In this document: one piece after another, positions 1-8,559 of the stretch
Layout: the number at the start of each line of letters is the position of its first letter
Position numbering within the stretch: the stretch's first letter is position 1
Source: CAYQDR01 sp964416315
Lineage (GTDB): Bacteria; Methylomirabilota; Methylomirabilia; Rokubacteriales; DASRDR01
DNA: 37,589 bases
Direction of reading: 5' to 3'
Assembly: GCA_964416315.1 (NCBI GenBank)
Contig: CAYQDR010000038.1
Location: forward strand, 1-37,589
The notes under the pieces: model-generated
Told to the model about the DNA's origin: nothing
Databases searched by the model: none
The model's input: the letters and a program-made list of their open reading frames with translations, nothing else
Position numbers and translations under genes: made by a program

Positions 1-1126
1 CGCCCAGCCCGCAGATGAACCCGATGAGCGGCGGCCGGTGCTCGGCGTTGTAGAGGGCCGCGCGCACCTCGGTCGCGACCACGCCGGAACCGAAGGGGGA
101 GCCGAACGAGTAGTCCCGGTCGATGACCCCGATGGCCTTGACCTTCCGGAAGGCCCGGGCGAGCTGTTGATACGGGAACGGCCGGAACCACCGGAGCCGG
201 ATCAGCCCGACCTTCTTCCCCTCCCCGCGCATCTTGCGGATCGCCACTTTCACGGGGAGGGACAGCGTGCCCATCCCCATCAGGATCACCTCGGCGTCCT
301 CGGTCATGTATTCCTCGAACCAGGGGTTCTCCGGTCCACGACCGAAGACGCGCCGGAAATCCGCGTAGGCCTCCTCGATCACGGTGTAGGCCCGCTCGGT
401 AGCGGCGTTGTTCTGACGCCGGATCTCGATGACCCAGTCCTCGTTGACCTGCGGCGCCACCGTGATCGGGTTGTCCGGGTGGAGCTGCAGGTCGCCCCGG
501 CTGTACGGCGGCAGGAACTTGTCGACCCACTCCCTGGGCGGCACGCGCGTAAGCGCCTGCGAGTGCGTCAGGAACGCGCCGTCCGCGGAGATCGCGATCG
601 GGAGGAAGACCCGCCGGTCCTCGGCCACGCGGTAGGCGATGAGCGTGGTGTCGAGCGCTTCCTGCGAGGTGTCGATCCAGACCAGAAGCCAGCCGAGGTC
701 CCGGACGAAGAGCGCGTCGTTGTGCTCGACGCCGAAGGCCCCCGGGTCGTCCAGCGCGCGGTTACCCACCAGCGCGATCATCGGGATCCGGAGGGCCGGG
801 GTCACGACGAGGCACTCCATCGCGTAGGCCCAGCCCACGCCCGAGGAGCCGCAGAAGACGCGTGCCCCCACGGCCGAGGCGTGCTTGACGATCTCGAACT
901 GGCTGTGCTCGCCCTCGGCGACGATGTACTCGGCGACGAGCTTGCCGTTGGCGATCTTCTTGGCGATCGCCTGCATGACCGTGTCGTACGGCCGGATCGG
1001 GTACGCGGTGACGACGTCGATGTCGGCGAGGGTCAGGGCCTCGGCGACGGCCTCGCTCCCGGAGATGAGCATCTCCTTCTCTTCGAGGACCGTCGGTCCC
1101 GACGCCGCCTTGGTCGCGACTGCCAT
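1..1126 (-). CDS. 2-oxoacid:ferredoxin oxidoreductase alpha subunit (partial)
   Basis: This is the 5' part of an alpha (PorA-type) subunit; the 3' end lies beyond the left edge of the window. The frame is open from an ATG at 1126 to the window edge (about 375 codons) and begins MAVATKAASG. It reads through ISGSEAVAEALTLADIDVV and AYPIRPYDTV, the pyrimidine-binding N-terminal domain of this family, with a transketolase C-terminal-like region later. The Shine-Dalgarno GGGAGGGGAG lies just before the ATG. It follows the fused gamma/delta gene by 18 bp, so the two are one operon; the TPP-binding beta subunit should lie just past the left edge. The enzyme decarboxylates a 2-oxoacid with CoA and reduces ferredoxin in the cytoplasm. 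The substrate (pyruvate, an aryl-glyoxylate, oxalate or other) cannot be read from the sequence. Confidence 0.9.
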   Translation of the reverse strand, partial: MAVATKAASGPTVLEEKEMLISGSEAVAEALTLADIDVVTAYPIRPYDTVMQAIAKKIANGKLVAEYIVAEGEHSQFEIVKHASAVGARVFCGSSGVGWAYAMECLVVTPALRIPMIALVGNRALDDPGAFGVEHNDALFVRDLGWLLVWIDTSQEALDTTLIAYRVAEDRRVFLPIAISADGAFLTHSQALTRVPPREWVDKFLPPYSRGDLQLHPDNPITVAPQVNEDWVIEIRRQNNAATERAYTVIEEAYADFRRVFGRGPENPWFEEYMTEDAEVILMGMGTLSLPVKVAIRKMRGEGKKVGLIRLRWFRPFPYQQLARAFRKVKAIGVIDRDYSFGSPFGSGVVATEVRAALYNAEHRPPLIGFICGLG

Positions 1127-1144
1127 GAACTCCCCTCCCTCTCT

Positions 1145-2425
1145 TTAGGCCCCGGGGGCTTCCGCGACCCCCGTCACGATCGACACCGAGAGCGTCGAGT
1201 GCGCCTCCCCCACCTTGGCCCCCTTCTGTCCCGCGTTCTCGCCCGGGATGCCGTCGGAGAGCGGGGCCCCGCCCAGCTCGAACTCACCCCGCGCCATTTC
1301 CTCCTCGTATTGCCCGCGATACCGGAAGCCGTGCGACCGCGCCACGTGCACCTTCTCCTTGATCTTCGTCCCGAGCCAGACGCGGTAGGCGTCCTTGTCC
1401 CGCCGCCACATCTCCCACTGGCTCGCGTTGTCCTCGAACGCGGCCTCGTTGACCATCGTGATGCAGTCGTGCACGGGGCACACCGCCTCGCAGATCCCGC
1501 ACCCGCAGCAGGACTCCATGTTGGCGTCGTAGAGCCCGTCGGGCATGACGTCGAAGCACGAGTCGGGGCACTGGAGCCAGCAGAGGGTACATTTCACGCA
1601 CGTGTCGAAGTCCACGACCGGCCGCATCGTCCGGCTCGAGAACTTCTTGAAGACCTGGCTGCGCTCGGGTCGGTAGCCCTTCGTGCCCTCGATCGGCTTC
1701 CCGATGGGGAGCGCGGGAATGCTGACGCCCTCCCGCATCTCCCACCACCGCGGCAGCTCGAAGGAGTACGGGGTTTCCGGATTCCCCTCGGTGATCTTCA
1801 CCGGCCGGGCTTCGATCCGCTCGTAGGCCTTCCGCGCGGACCCCACCTTCAGGTCGGAGCCCCACTCCGCCTCGCGGATCGCTTCCGAGACCGCCTCGAG
1901 GCTCAGGAACTGCGGGGCGATCTTCGCGAGCGCGCCGAGAACGCGCACCTCCGTGTGGTCCTCCCGGTAGACCCAGAGTCCGGCCAAGGAGGCCTTGCCC
2001 GGGAGGATCCAAAGGTGGTAGGGGGTGTCCTTCTTGTGAGTGTCCCTGAGGAGTTCGGCGGCCGACTGGGTCGATGTGACGAGGAGGTGGCCGTTCGGGA
2101 GGATGAGCCGGTTGATCGGCTGGAGCCCGTACCAGGCCCACGATTCCACGCCCTTGCAGAGCGTGTCGTCCACGCAGATCGTGACGTGGAGCTCCTTCGG
2201 CTCGTAGCGCGCCATGTGCTGCTCGAGCTCCTCCTTCGTGTCGGCCACGATGGCGAAGTCCTTGGCGGGCACCCCGTTCCGCTGGGGGCTGTCGCCGTAG
2301 CGGCCGAAGGCGATCCCCCACCGCCCCGCCTTGCGGGCCGAGAGAACGATGCCCCGGGTGATGCGAGACGCGAGGTTCTTCTGGAAGATGCCGCGGTAGA
2401 CGACTTCACAGACGAGATGCGCCAT
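1145..2425 (-). CDS. 2-oxoacid:ferredoxin oxidoreductase, fused gamma/delta subunit
   Basis: A 426-residue protein joining a gamma domain (about residues 1-185, starting MAHLVCEVVYRGIFQKNLAS) to a delta-type 2x[4Fe-4S] ferredoxin domain (about 265-330). Cluster ligands are visible as C276-C279-C282-C286 and C306-C309-C312-C316, each CxxCxxCxxxCP-like. The gamma domain links the catalytic subunits and the ferredoxin domain carries electrons to external ferredoxin. The start is supported by AGGAGG eight bases upstream. It is the first gene of the operon, followed by the alpha subunit. Gamma-delta fusion with separate alpha and beta subunits occurs in several branches of this superfamily, so family is certain but substrate is not. 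Confidence 0.92.
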   Translation of the reverse strand: MAHLVCEVVYRGIFQKNLASRITRGIVLSARKAGRWGIAFGRYGDSPQRNGVPAKDFAIVADTKEELEQHMARYEPKELHVTICVDDTLCKGVESWAWYGLQPINRLILPNGHLLVTSTQSAAELLRDTHKKDTPYHLWILPGKASLAGLWVYREDHTEVRVLGALAKIAPQFLSLEAVSEAIREAEWGSDLKVGSARKAYERIEARPVKITEGNPETPYSFELPRWWEMREGVSIPALPIGKPIEGTKGYRPERSQVFKKFSSRTMRPVVDFDTCVKCTLCWLQCPDSCFDVMPDGLYDANMESCCGCGICEAVCPVHDCITMVNEAAFEDNASQWEMWRRDKDAYRVWLGTKIKEKVHVARSHGFRYRGQYEEEMARGEFELGGAPLSDGIPGENAGQKGAKVGEAHSTLSVSIVTGVAEAPGA

Positions 2426-2471
2426 GGACCGCCTCCTGACCGACCGAACACAGTGCTCCCGAGCCCCGGTA

Positions 2472-2488
2472 TGCTGGTCTGACCAGCA
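2472..2488. promoter_or_regulatory. FadR/GntR-type operator over the transcription start
   Basis: The 17-bp sequence TGCTGGTCTGACCAGCA has 7-bp arms around a 3-bp centre. Its core CTGGTCTGACCAG matches the published E. coli FadR half-site geometry (CTGGTCnGACCAG), and more generally the TGGTnnnACCA rule of FCD-domain GntR regulators. It is centred on the predicted +1 of the oxidoreductase promoter, so a bound regulator should repress. No GntR/FCD regulator is encoded in this window. Confidence 0.7.
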
Positions 2489-2516
2489 GCGTAGGCCAGG
2501 CGCCTCGGGCTGTCAA
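2488..2516 (-). promoter_or_regulatory. Strong sigma70-type promoter of the oxidoreductase operon
   Basis: Read on the minus strand there is a perfect -35 TTGACA (2516-2511), a 17-bp spacer and a -10 TACGCT (2493-2488), about 60 bp before the gamma/delta start codon at 2425. The predicted transcription start is near 2481, inside the operator palindrome. Confidence 0.75.
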
Positions 2517-2545
2517 GACGCAAGTTTCCGTCCCGGCGCCGCGGG

Positions 2546-2947
2546 CTACTCGACCCCCGTCACCTGCTCGGGCTCGATCTTGTAGATGACGCGGACTTCT
2601 CCGGCCTGGCGGTACGGGTACCGGTCCTGGCCGAGGTACTTCTTGGCCAGGCTGTCGATGTGGGCATCCGCCCCCTGCTCCGTGACCTCCACCACCTGGC
2701 CGCGAACCGCCAGGTGGCGGTACGGGTTGTCCGGATCCATGATGGCCAGGGCCACTTTGGGCCGGCGGCGCATGTTCCGATCCTTCACGCGCCCTCGCGC
2801 CGTGTTGATCCGAAAGAGGCGCCCGTCGAAGTCGAACCACACCGGCGTCACCTGGGGACCGCCATCGTTCATCACGGTCGCGAGGTGGGCGAACGCCTTC
2901 TTCCGCTCCAGGAGGTCCCTGTACTTGTCCGGCACGCTCACGGCCAT
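2546..2947 (-). CDS. PPOX-class (F420- or flavin-dependent) oxidoreductase
   Basis: A 133-residue protein of the pyridoxamine-5'-phosphate oxidase-like split-barrel family. Recognisable segments are AHLATVMNDGGPQVTPVWFD, INTARGRVKDRNMRRRPKVA and DNPYRHLAVRGQVVEV, the layout of small PPOX proteins that bind F420 or FMN at a dimer interface. The physiological substrate is unknown. The start ATG at 2947 is preceded by GGAAGGAGGG. It lies 120 bp upstream of the oxidoreductase operon in the same orientation, but the strong promoter between them makes it a separate unit. The downstream neighbour on the template (2980-4167) is also on the minus strand, 32 bp away, so the two may be cotranscribed. 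Confidence 0.8.
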   Translation of the reverse strand: MAVSVPDKYRDLLERKKAFAHLATVMNDGGPQVTPVWFDFDGRLFRINTARGRVKDRNMRRRPKVALAIMDPDNPYRHLAVRGQVVEVTEQGADAHIDSLAKKYLGQDRYPYRQAGEVRVIYKIEPEQVTGVE

Positions 2948-2979
2948 CGACACCCTCCTTCCGGCTCGGTCTCGCCGGC

Positions 2980-4167
2980 TCACCCGCCCGCGACGGCGAG
3001 GGCCTGGGCGAGCGCCTCCCTGAGATCCTCCACGTCCTCGATCCCGACGGACAGCCGGATCAGGTCCGGCCCGATCCCGACCTTGGCCTGCTCCTCCGCC
3101 GTCAGCGGCCGGTGCGACGTCCGCGCCGGATAGCTCCACGTCGTCGTCACGTCCCCGAAGCTCGGGGCGAACTCGATGAGCCGGAGCGCCCCGAAGAAGC
3201 GCTCCACCGCCGCCGCGCCCCCGGCCAGCTCGAACGAGAGCATCCCGCCGAACCCCCCGCGGAAGAGGCGGCGGGCCCGCGCGTGCTGGGGGTGGTCCGC
3301 CAGCCCCGGGTAGTGCACCCGCCGCACCTCGCGACGCCCGGCGAGGAACCGCGCGAGCTCGAGCGCGTTGGCCGAGTGCCGTTCCATCCGGAGCGCCAGC
3401 GTGCGCACGCCGCGGAGGACGAGCCACGCGTCGAACGGGCCCAGGTTCAGCCCCAGGCGCACCGCCTGGGCGCGCGTCGTCGCGACGAGCCCGGCCGAGC
3501 CGGCGACGACGCCGGCCGTGGCGTCGCCGTGGCCCCCGAGGTACTTCGTCGCGCTGTGGTGGACCGCGGTGGCCCCGAGCTCGATCGGGCGCAGCAGCGC
3601 GGGCGAGGCGAACGTCGCGTCCACGAGGAGCGCCACGCCCCGCCCGCGGGCCAGCTCGGCGAGGCCCGAGAGGTCCGCGAGGCGGAGCAGCGGATTCGAG
3701 ACGGCCTCGACGAAGATCGCCCGGGTCGACGGCCGGAGCGCCGCCTCCACGGCCGCGGCCCCGGTCGCGTCCGCGAACGTGACGGTGAGGCCCCACCGCG
3801 GCGCTTCTTCGCGGAGGACCGCGGTGGTCGTGCCGTAGAGGTCCTGGCCGGCGACGAGGTGGTCGCCGGGGCGGAGGGCCGCGAGAAAGAGGGCCGTCAG
3901 CGCCCCCATGCCGGAGCCGGTGACGACGGCGGCCTCGGCGCCCTCGAGTCCGGCCAGCGTCTGTTCCAGGATCGTGTGGTTCGGCGTGCCGAACCGGCCG
4001 TACACGTAGCCCGCCCGTCGCCCCTCCCACACCGCGTCCACCTGCTCGAGGTCATCGAAGACGTAGACGTTCGCGAGGTGGATGGGCGGCGTCAGGGGAC
4101 GGGACGCGGAGGGCGGCGGCGCCGCAGCGCGCGCGGCCCGGGTGGCGAAGCGGGGCTCGGTCGTCAT
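2980..4167 (-). CDS. Cys/Met metabolism PLP-dependent enzyme (cystathionine gamma-synthase/lyase family)
   Basis: A 395-residue trans-sulfuration enzyme, full length for the family. The Schiff-base lysine is K208 in SATKYLGGHGD. Y56-G-R58 in YVYGRFGTPN is the PLP-phosphate binding pair from the neighbouring subunit, Y111 stacks on the cofactor and D183 (VDATFASP) pairs with the pyridine nitrogen. Members catalyse gamma- or beta-replacement or elimination on homoserine esters, cystathionine or methionine in the cytoplasm. No other methionine-pathway gene is nearby, so gamma-synthase, gamma-lyase and O-succinylhomoserine sulfhydrylase remain equally possible. The MocR regulator directly upstream (start 5751, stop 4210, 42 bp gap) is in the same orientation; MocR proteins commonly control PLP-linked genes. 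Confidence 0.87.
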   Translation of the reverse strand: MTTEPRFATRAARAAAPPPSASRPLTPPIHLANVYVFDDLEQVDAVWEGRRAGYVYGRFGTPNHTILEQTLAGLEGAEAAVVTGSGMGALTALFLAALRPGDHLVAGQDLYGTTTAVLREEAPRWGLTVTFADATGAAAVEAALRPSTRAIFVEAVSNPLLRLADLSGLAELARGRGVALLVDATFASPALLRPIELGATAVHHSATKYLGGHGDATAGVVAGSAGLVATTRAQAVRLGLNLGPFDAWLVLRGVRTLALRMERHSANALELARFLAGRREVRRVHYPGLADHPQHARARRLFRGGFGGMLSFELAGGAAAVERFFGALRLIEFAPSFGDVTTTWSYPARTSHRPLTAEEQAKVGIGPDLIRLSVGIEDVEDLREALAQALAVAGG

Positions 4168-4209
4168 GCGCTCGTCCTCTCCGTCAGGCGGTCTCGACCC
4201 CTCCGAAGG

Positions 4210-5751
4210 TTACACCAGCGGGAGCGCGCGGCGCGCCGCCGGGCGGAGCGGTCGCTCGCGGCGCGCCGCGCGGATAACCTCGGCGAGCCGGCGCACGCCC
4301 TCCTCGATGCGCGAGGCCGGAAGCGCCGCAAACGACAGCCTCAGCGTGCACGTCCCCTCCCCGCCCACGAAGAAGAACGCGCCCGGCGTGTACGCCACCC
4401 CCCGGGCGACCGCCCGCGGCAGGAGCTCGGCGGCGTCGAGCTCCTCGGACACCGTGACGAGCAGCGAGAAGCCGTCCTCGGCCGGCATCGTCCAGGTGGC
4501 GTCGCGCCCGAGGTGGCGGCGGAGGGCGGCGAGCAGGACGCCGCGCCGGCGGCGGTACTCGGCGCGGACCAGCCGGGCGTGGCGCTCCAGCCGGCGCCCC
4601 CGGCAGAAGTCGAAGACGGCGGCCTGGAGGATCGCGCTCGTGTGGAGGTCGGCGAGCTGCTTGATTCCCGTGAGCGGCCGCACGAGCGCCCGCGGCGCCA
4701 CGAGCCATCCGAGCCGCAGCCCGGGGAAGAGGATCTTCGAGAACGTGCCCAGGTGCAGCACCAGCCCGCCGCGGTCGAGCGCCCGGAGCGGGGGCGCGCC
4801 CGCGGCGTCCGCGGGGTCGCCGAAGCCGTCCTCGACGATCGGGACGCGGTGACGGGCGCACAGCTCGACGAGCGCGCGCCGCGCCGTCGGGTCCAGCGAC
4901 ACGCCCGTGGGATTCTGGCCGCCGGGCTGGCAGTAGAGCAGCTTCGGCCGCTGCCCCTCGAGCGTCGCGGCGACGAGATCGACGCGCAGCCCCTCGGGCC
5001 CGATCGGCACCGGCAGGAGCCGCGCCTGCGCCGCCCCGAAGGCCTGGATCGCCCCCGGGTAGGTGGGCTGCTCGACGACGACGGCGTCGCCCGGATCCAG
5101 GAGCGTCCGCGCGATCAGGTCGAGCCCCTGCTGCGAGCCGCTGACCACGAGCACCTCGTCCTCGACGGCCTCGATCCCCTGGCGCACGAGCCACGTGGCG
5201 AGGTAGCGCCGGAGCGCGGGGTACCCGGCCACCGCGTGGTACTGGAGCAGCGTGCGGCCCTCGCGCCTGATGGCGCGGTTCAGCGCGAGTCGGAAAGCCT
5301 CCGTCGGGAAGAGTGTCGAGTCCGGGCTCGCCCCCACGAAGGAGATGACGCCCGCTCCACCGGCCGACGCGCGCTCGAACCGCTCGCGCGGAGCCGCGTC
5401 GGCGGCGAGCCGGCGGGCGACCCGCGACAGGGCCGCCTCCCAGTCCGCCCCGACCGGCGCCTCCGGCGCCGCCGCCGGGGGCCGAGCCGCGCGGCCCGCC
5501 ACGAAGGTCCCCTGCCCCACGTGCGCCCGCGCGAGCCCCTCGGCGACGAGCATGTCGTAGGCGGTGGTCACCGTGGCCCGGTTCACCCGGAGCCCGCGCG
5601 CCAACTCGCGCGACGCCGGCAGCTTGGCCTCGGGAGGCAGGACGCCGCTCGCGACGAGCCGCTCGAGGTGCCGCTTGATCTGGAGAAACAGCGCCACCCC
5701 GCTCGCCCGATCCAGAGGAATCTGCAGAAGGATCCTCCTGACCATCGCCAT
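4210..5751 (-). CDS. MocR/PdxR-family regulator (GntR wHTH fused to aminotransferase fold)
   Basis: A 513-residue protein with an N-terminal GntR winged helix (about 8-80, including LFLQIKRHLERLVASGVLPP and the recognition region VNRATVTTAYDMLVAEG), a proline/alanine linker (85-105) and a fold-type I aminotransferase domain (about 135-505). PLP contacts are N280-PTG, D308 and the Schiff-base lysine K339 in GTFSKILFPGLRLGW. Such proteins bind PLP and an amine or amino acid as effector and control adjacent catabolic or PLP-synthesis genes. The open frame extends upstream, but ATG 5751 is preferred: AGGAGG lies 12 bases before it and the upstream extension looks non-protein-like. It is divergent from the HAD gene at 5956. 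Confidence 0.88.
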   Translation of the reverse strand: MAMVRRILLQIPLDRASGVALFLQIKRHLERLVASGVLPPEAKLPASRELARGLRVNRATVTTAYDMLVAEGLARAHVGQGTFVAGRAARPPAAAPEAPVGADWEAALSRVARRLAADAAPRERFERASAGGAGVISFVGASPDSTLFPTEAFRLALNRAIRREGRTLLQYHAVAGYPALRRYLATWLVRQGIEAVEDEVLVVSGSQQGLDLIARTLLDPGDAVVVEQPTYPGAIQAFGAAQARLLPVPIGPEGLRVDLVAATLEGQRPKLLYCQPGGQNPTGVSLDPTARRALVELCARHRVPIVEDGFGDPADAAGAPPLRALDRGGLVLHLGTFSKILFPGLRLGWLVAPRALVRPLTGIKQLADLHTSAILQAAVFDFCRGRRLERHARLVRAEYRRRRGVLLAALRRHLGRDATWTMPAEDGFSLLVTVSEELDAAELLPRAVARGVAYTPGAFFFVGGEGTCTLRLSFAALPASRIEEGVRRLAEVIRAARRERPLRPAARRALPLV

Positions 5752-5955
5752 TACAGCCCACCGCCTCCTCTCCCGCAACCGGCAACTCGCGGCCGGGACT
5801 CGCCCCGCTCCGAAAAAAATCCGCTCGGCCCGTCGCCGCTCCTGGGGTAGAGTAGGGATGCCCCACGGGGTCCGGCGGCTCGGACCCGACCTCAGAACGG
5901 TTCGGAGGGTCATGGCGCCATCTCACGGTCATCACGAGCGTCTTCGGTCGTCCCG

Positions 5956-6633
5956 ATGAACCGGATCGCGGCCGTCATCTTCGACATGGACGGCGTCCTC
6001 CTCGACTCCGAGCCCCTCCACCTCCGCGCCACCCAGGCGACCCTCGGGACGCGGGGCGCTTCCTACACGGAGCGCGACAACCGGGCGTTCTTCGGCGCGA
6101 CCGACGCCGAGCTCTTCCGCGCCCTCAGCGTCCTCTTCGACCTCCCGGGCCCCACGACGACCCTCGTGGCGGCCAAGCAGGACCGCCTGGTCACCCTGAT
6201 CCGCACCGAGGCACGGGCCCTCCCGGGGATCCCCGCCGTCCCGCGTCAGCTCCGGGCCGCCGGCCTCCCGCTCGCCCTCGCCTCGTCCTCCCCGCGGCCG
6301 GTCATCGAGGCCGTGCTGGAGACCCTCGGCCTCGAGGGCCTCTTCCAGGCGGTCGTCTCGGGCGACGATGTGGCCCGCGGCAAACCCGCCCCGGACGCCT
6401 TCCTCCTGGCCGCGCGCCGCCTCGGGGTCCCGCCCGAGCGCTGCCTGGTCGTGGAGGACTCGCGGAACGGGGTTCTGGCGGCCAAGGCCGCCGGCATGAC
6501 CGTCGCCGCCGTCCCGTGCCCGGCGACGAGCCACGAGGACTTCTCCCCGGCCGACTGGGTGCTGCCGAGCCTCGAGGCGCTGCCGAAGGTCGTCGAGCAG
6601 GACGGAGGCGCGTCCCCGGGGCCGGCGCGCTGA
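5956..6633 (+). CDS. HAD-superfamily phosphatase/phosphomutase (beta-phosphoglucomutase-like)
   Basis: A 225-residue HAD subfamily IA protein. The nucleophile motif is D10-x-D12 in FDMDGVLLDSEP, with motif II serine near 111 (ALASSSPRP), K143 in RGKPAPDAF and the acidic pair E167-D168 in VVEDSRNGV. The helical cap between 20 and 90 is of the beta-phosphoglucomutase/phosphoglycolate-phosphatase type. It hydrolyses or isomerises a small phosphorylated metabolite in the cytosol; the sequence does not identify which. No strong Shine-Dalgarno is visible before the ATG. It is followed 15 bp later by a 70-residue gene on the same strand. Confidence 0.87.
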   Translation: MNRIAAVIFDMDGVLLDSEPLHLRATQATLGTRGASYTERDNRAFFGATDAELFRALSVLFDLPGPTTTLVAAKQDRLVTLIRTEARALPGIPAVPRQLRAAGLPLALASSSPRPVIEAVLETLGLEGLFQAVVSGDDVARGKPAPDAFLLAARRLGVPPERCLVVEDSRNGVLAAKAAGMTVAAVPCPATSHEDFSPADWVLPSLEALPKVVEQDGGASPGPAR

Positions 6634-6648
6634 CGAAGGGAGAGCGCG

Positions 6649-6861
6649 ATGGGACTCGGTGAGCCCAACATCAAGCGAGCGCTCCGGTGGGTCCTGGACC
6701 GCCTGGCCGACGATCCGAAGGCCAAGCGCTCCGACCTCATCGACGAGGCCTCGCGGCAGTTCGACCTCACGCCGCTCGAAGCCGACTTCCTCTACCGCCA
6801 GCTCACCGAGGCGACCCGCGCCAAAGAACCGGGCCCCGGCAAGCCCGGGCAGACGGAGTAA
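6649..6861 (+). CDS. Small conserved-looking protein of unknown function
   Basis: A 70-residue, charged, predicted helical protein beginning MGLGEPNIKRALRWVLDRLA and ending in a Pro/Gly-rich tail. The segment KRSDLIDEASRQFDLTPLEADFLYRQ looks like two amphipathic helices, but I recognise no family. AAGGGAG lies 7 bases before the ATG and it follows the HAD gene by 15 bp, which supports translation from the same message. Confidence 0.65.
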   Translation: MGLGEPNIKRALRWVLDRLADDPKAKRSDLIDEASRQFDLTPLEADFLYRQLTEATRAKEPGPGKPGQTE

Positions 6862-6874
6862 GGCCCCGCCGGAT

Positions 6875-7075
6875 TCAGGCCGGAGGCCGATGGCGCTCCT
6901 TGAACTCCTTCGGCGCGATGGCGATCCGCTTCCCCGCCACGTCCTCCAGGATGTAGACCTCGTCGATCAGCGAGCCGCTCGCAAACACCTCGAAGACCTC
7001 GAGGGCGTCCTCGAGCGTCGTCCCGGGCGGCCGCGCCGCCAGCATCGCCTCGACCTCCCTGAGCGCGAGTCGCAT
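6875..7075 (-). CDS. Small hypothetical protein
   Basis: A 66-residue protein starting MRLALREVEAMLAARPPGTT, with a middle part (DEVYILEDVAGKRIAIAPKE) suggestive of a small beta-rich domain. I do not recognise a family. The start is backed by GAGGAG seven bases upstream. It lies 29 bp after the membrane protein on the same strand, so it may be the last gene of that operon, and it converges with the small gene ending at 6861. Confidence 0.6.
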   Translation of the reverse strand: MRLALREVEAMLAARPPGTTLEDALEVFEVFASGSLIDEVYILEDVAGKRIAIAPKEFKERHRPPA

Positions 7076-7104
7076 CCGTCAGGCTCCTCGGGCCGGCCCC
7101 CGGC

Positions 7105-8559
7105 TCACGGCGGGACCGGCGGCACCGGGGCCCGCGGGCGACGGACGAGGACGCCTGCGAGGGCCGCGAGCGCCGTCAGCCCGAGCGTGGCGGCAGGGTT
7201 CGGCGCGTACAGGTACGGGCCGAGCCGCGCGAACAGCGGGTTGCGGAGGAGCGGGGTCGGCGGGACGAGCTCGACGACGCCGGCCCCGCGGAGGGGCACG
7301 GGCTCCCTCGGGACCCAGAGGTCGCCCTCGGGGGCGGGCGCGAGCCGTCCCGGCAGGCTCGCGTAGTGGAGCGCGTGGCGCGGCAGGGCGATCGCCTCCA
7401 GGCGCGGAGCCGGCACGTCGAGGGCGAGCACGGGCTCGGGACCTCCGCCCTCCCCCAGGGTCACGGTGACCAGCAACTCCCCGGGCCCGCCCGGGCGCGC
7501 GTTGAGCGCGATCCGCCGGAACGCGATCGGCCGCAGGGCCGCGCGCACGGGGAGCGGCGCCGCCGGCCCGATGCGGCGGTCGAGGACGGCCACCTGCGTG
7601 GCGCCGGGATCGAGCGCGATCTCGGCGCCGCCGGCCAGCTCGCGCAGCGCGTCCTCTCCCGCAGCGTAGCCGAGCACATGGGTCCCCCCCCGCCCGGTCC
7701 CCCCCCGCCCGGCTGCCGCGTGGCGCAGCGCCCCCACGTCCACCCGCGTGATGCGCAGCGGGGGATCCGCGGTGACGACGTACCGGTCCTCGGCGCGGAG
7801 CTCCCGCCGGCTCTCGTCGTACGCCAGGCGCGCCGTCGCCGCGACCGCGACGCCGCCGCCGGCCAGCGCCCGCACCACCGCGGTCATCGCGCGATCCGCG
7901 CGCGCGAGGTCCTCCCGCAGCGCCCGGAACGAGACCGGCGCCATCGCCGCGGGCTCCAGAGCACGCGCGACCGCCTCGACCTCCGTCTCGTCGCGCGCCG
8001 CGGCCAGCCGCGCCTCCAGCTCGGCGAACCACTCCCGGAGCCGCCGGCGGCGACCGTCCAGGTCGCGGAACTCTGGCGCGGTCAGCGTCAGCGCGAGGCG
8101 GCCGACCGCCGCCTCCAGCGCGGCGACCTCGGCGGGCGCCTGTGACCGCGCGGGGCCGAGCTGGCGGCTCGTTCGGATCGCGGCCGCCGCCCGGCGGTCC
8201 AGGTCATCCACGGTGAGGCGCAGCTCCTCGGCCCGGCGGGCGAGGAGCCGGGCCCGGAGCACCGTCCCGGCGGTGATCGCCGGGCCCGCCGCGGCCCCGA
8301 GGCCGAGCCGCTCCCGGAGCCAGGCGCTCTCGTCCGCCGCGTAGCTCGCCCGCGGCGGGGGCTCGAGCCACCCGAGCCGGGCGAGCCCCGCGCCCGCGGC
8401 GACGGCGAGGACGAGCACGAGCCCCGCGGCGTGACGGAGCCGGCGCCGCGCGAGGAAGATCGCGGCGAGCGCCGCGAGCCAGATCACGCCGAGGACCAGG
8501 TTCAGCGCGCTCGCAGCCGCCACGACGGCGAGCACCGCGAGGAGGAGCGCGGCCCTCAA
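7105..8559 (-). CDS. Membrane protein of unknown function with periplasmic or cytosolic coiled coil
   Basis: A 484-residue protein. The N-terminal 65 residues hold two or three hydrophobic helices separated by an arginine cluster (ARRRLRHAAG). Residues about 80-215 are Ala/Arg/Glu-rich and predicted helical or coiled coil, residues about 230-440 look beta-rich, and one more hydrophobic helix (AATLGLTALAALAGVLV) precedes the C-terminus. I recognise no family. The likely start is TTG 8559, which overlaps the TGA of the MOSC-Smr gene as TTGA; the upstream Shine-Dalgarno is weak, so translation is probably coupled. The short GC-rich direct repeat near 7680-7710 encodes two GRGGT units. Confidence 0.6.
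   Translation of the reverse strand: MRAALLLAVLAVVAAASALNLVLGVIWLAALAAIFLARRRLRHAAGLVLVLAVAAGAGLARLGWLEPPPRASYAADESAWLRERLGLGAAAGPAITAGTVLRARLLARRAEELRLTVDDLDRRAAAAIRTSRQLGPARSQAPAEVAALEAAVGRLALTLTAPEFRDLDGRRRRLREWFAELEARLAAARDETEVEAVARALEPAAMAPVSFRALREDLARADRAMTAVVRALAGGGVAVAATARLAYDESRRELRAEDRYVVTADPPLRITRVDVGALRHAAAGRGGTGRGGTHVLGYAAGEDALRELAGGAEIALDPGATQVAVLDRRIGPAAPLPVRAALRPIAFRRIALNARPGGPGELLVTVTLGEGGGPEPVLALDVPAPRLEAIALPRHALHYASLPGRLAPAPEGDLWVPREPVPLRGAGVVELVPPTPLLRNPLFARLGPYLYAPNPAATLGLTALAALAGVLVRRPRAPVPPVPP

Noticed and set aside
38..2482. Long open frame on the plus strand, over 800 codons
   Set aside because: Antisense shadow of the oxidoreductase genes; composition is arginine/proline/histidine-rich without motifs, a common effect of high-GC third positions.
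7680..7715. Short tandem direct repeat in the membrane protein gene
   Set aside because: Two GC-rich units (GRGGT twice) only; in frame and probably simple replication slippage, not a functional repeat.
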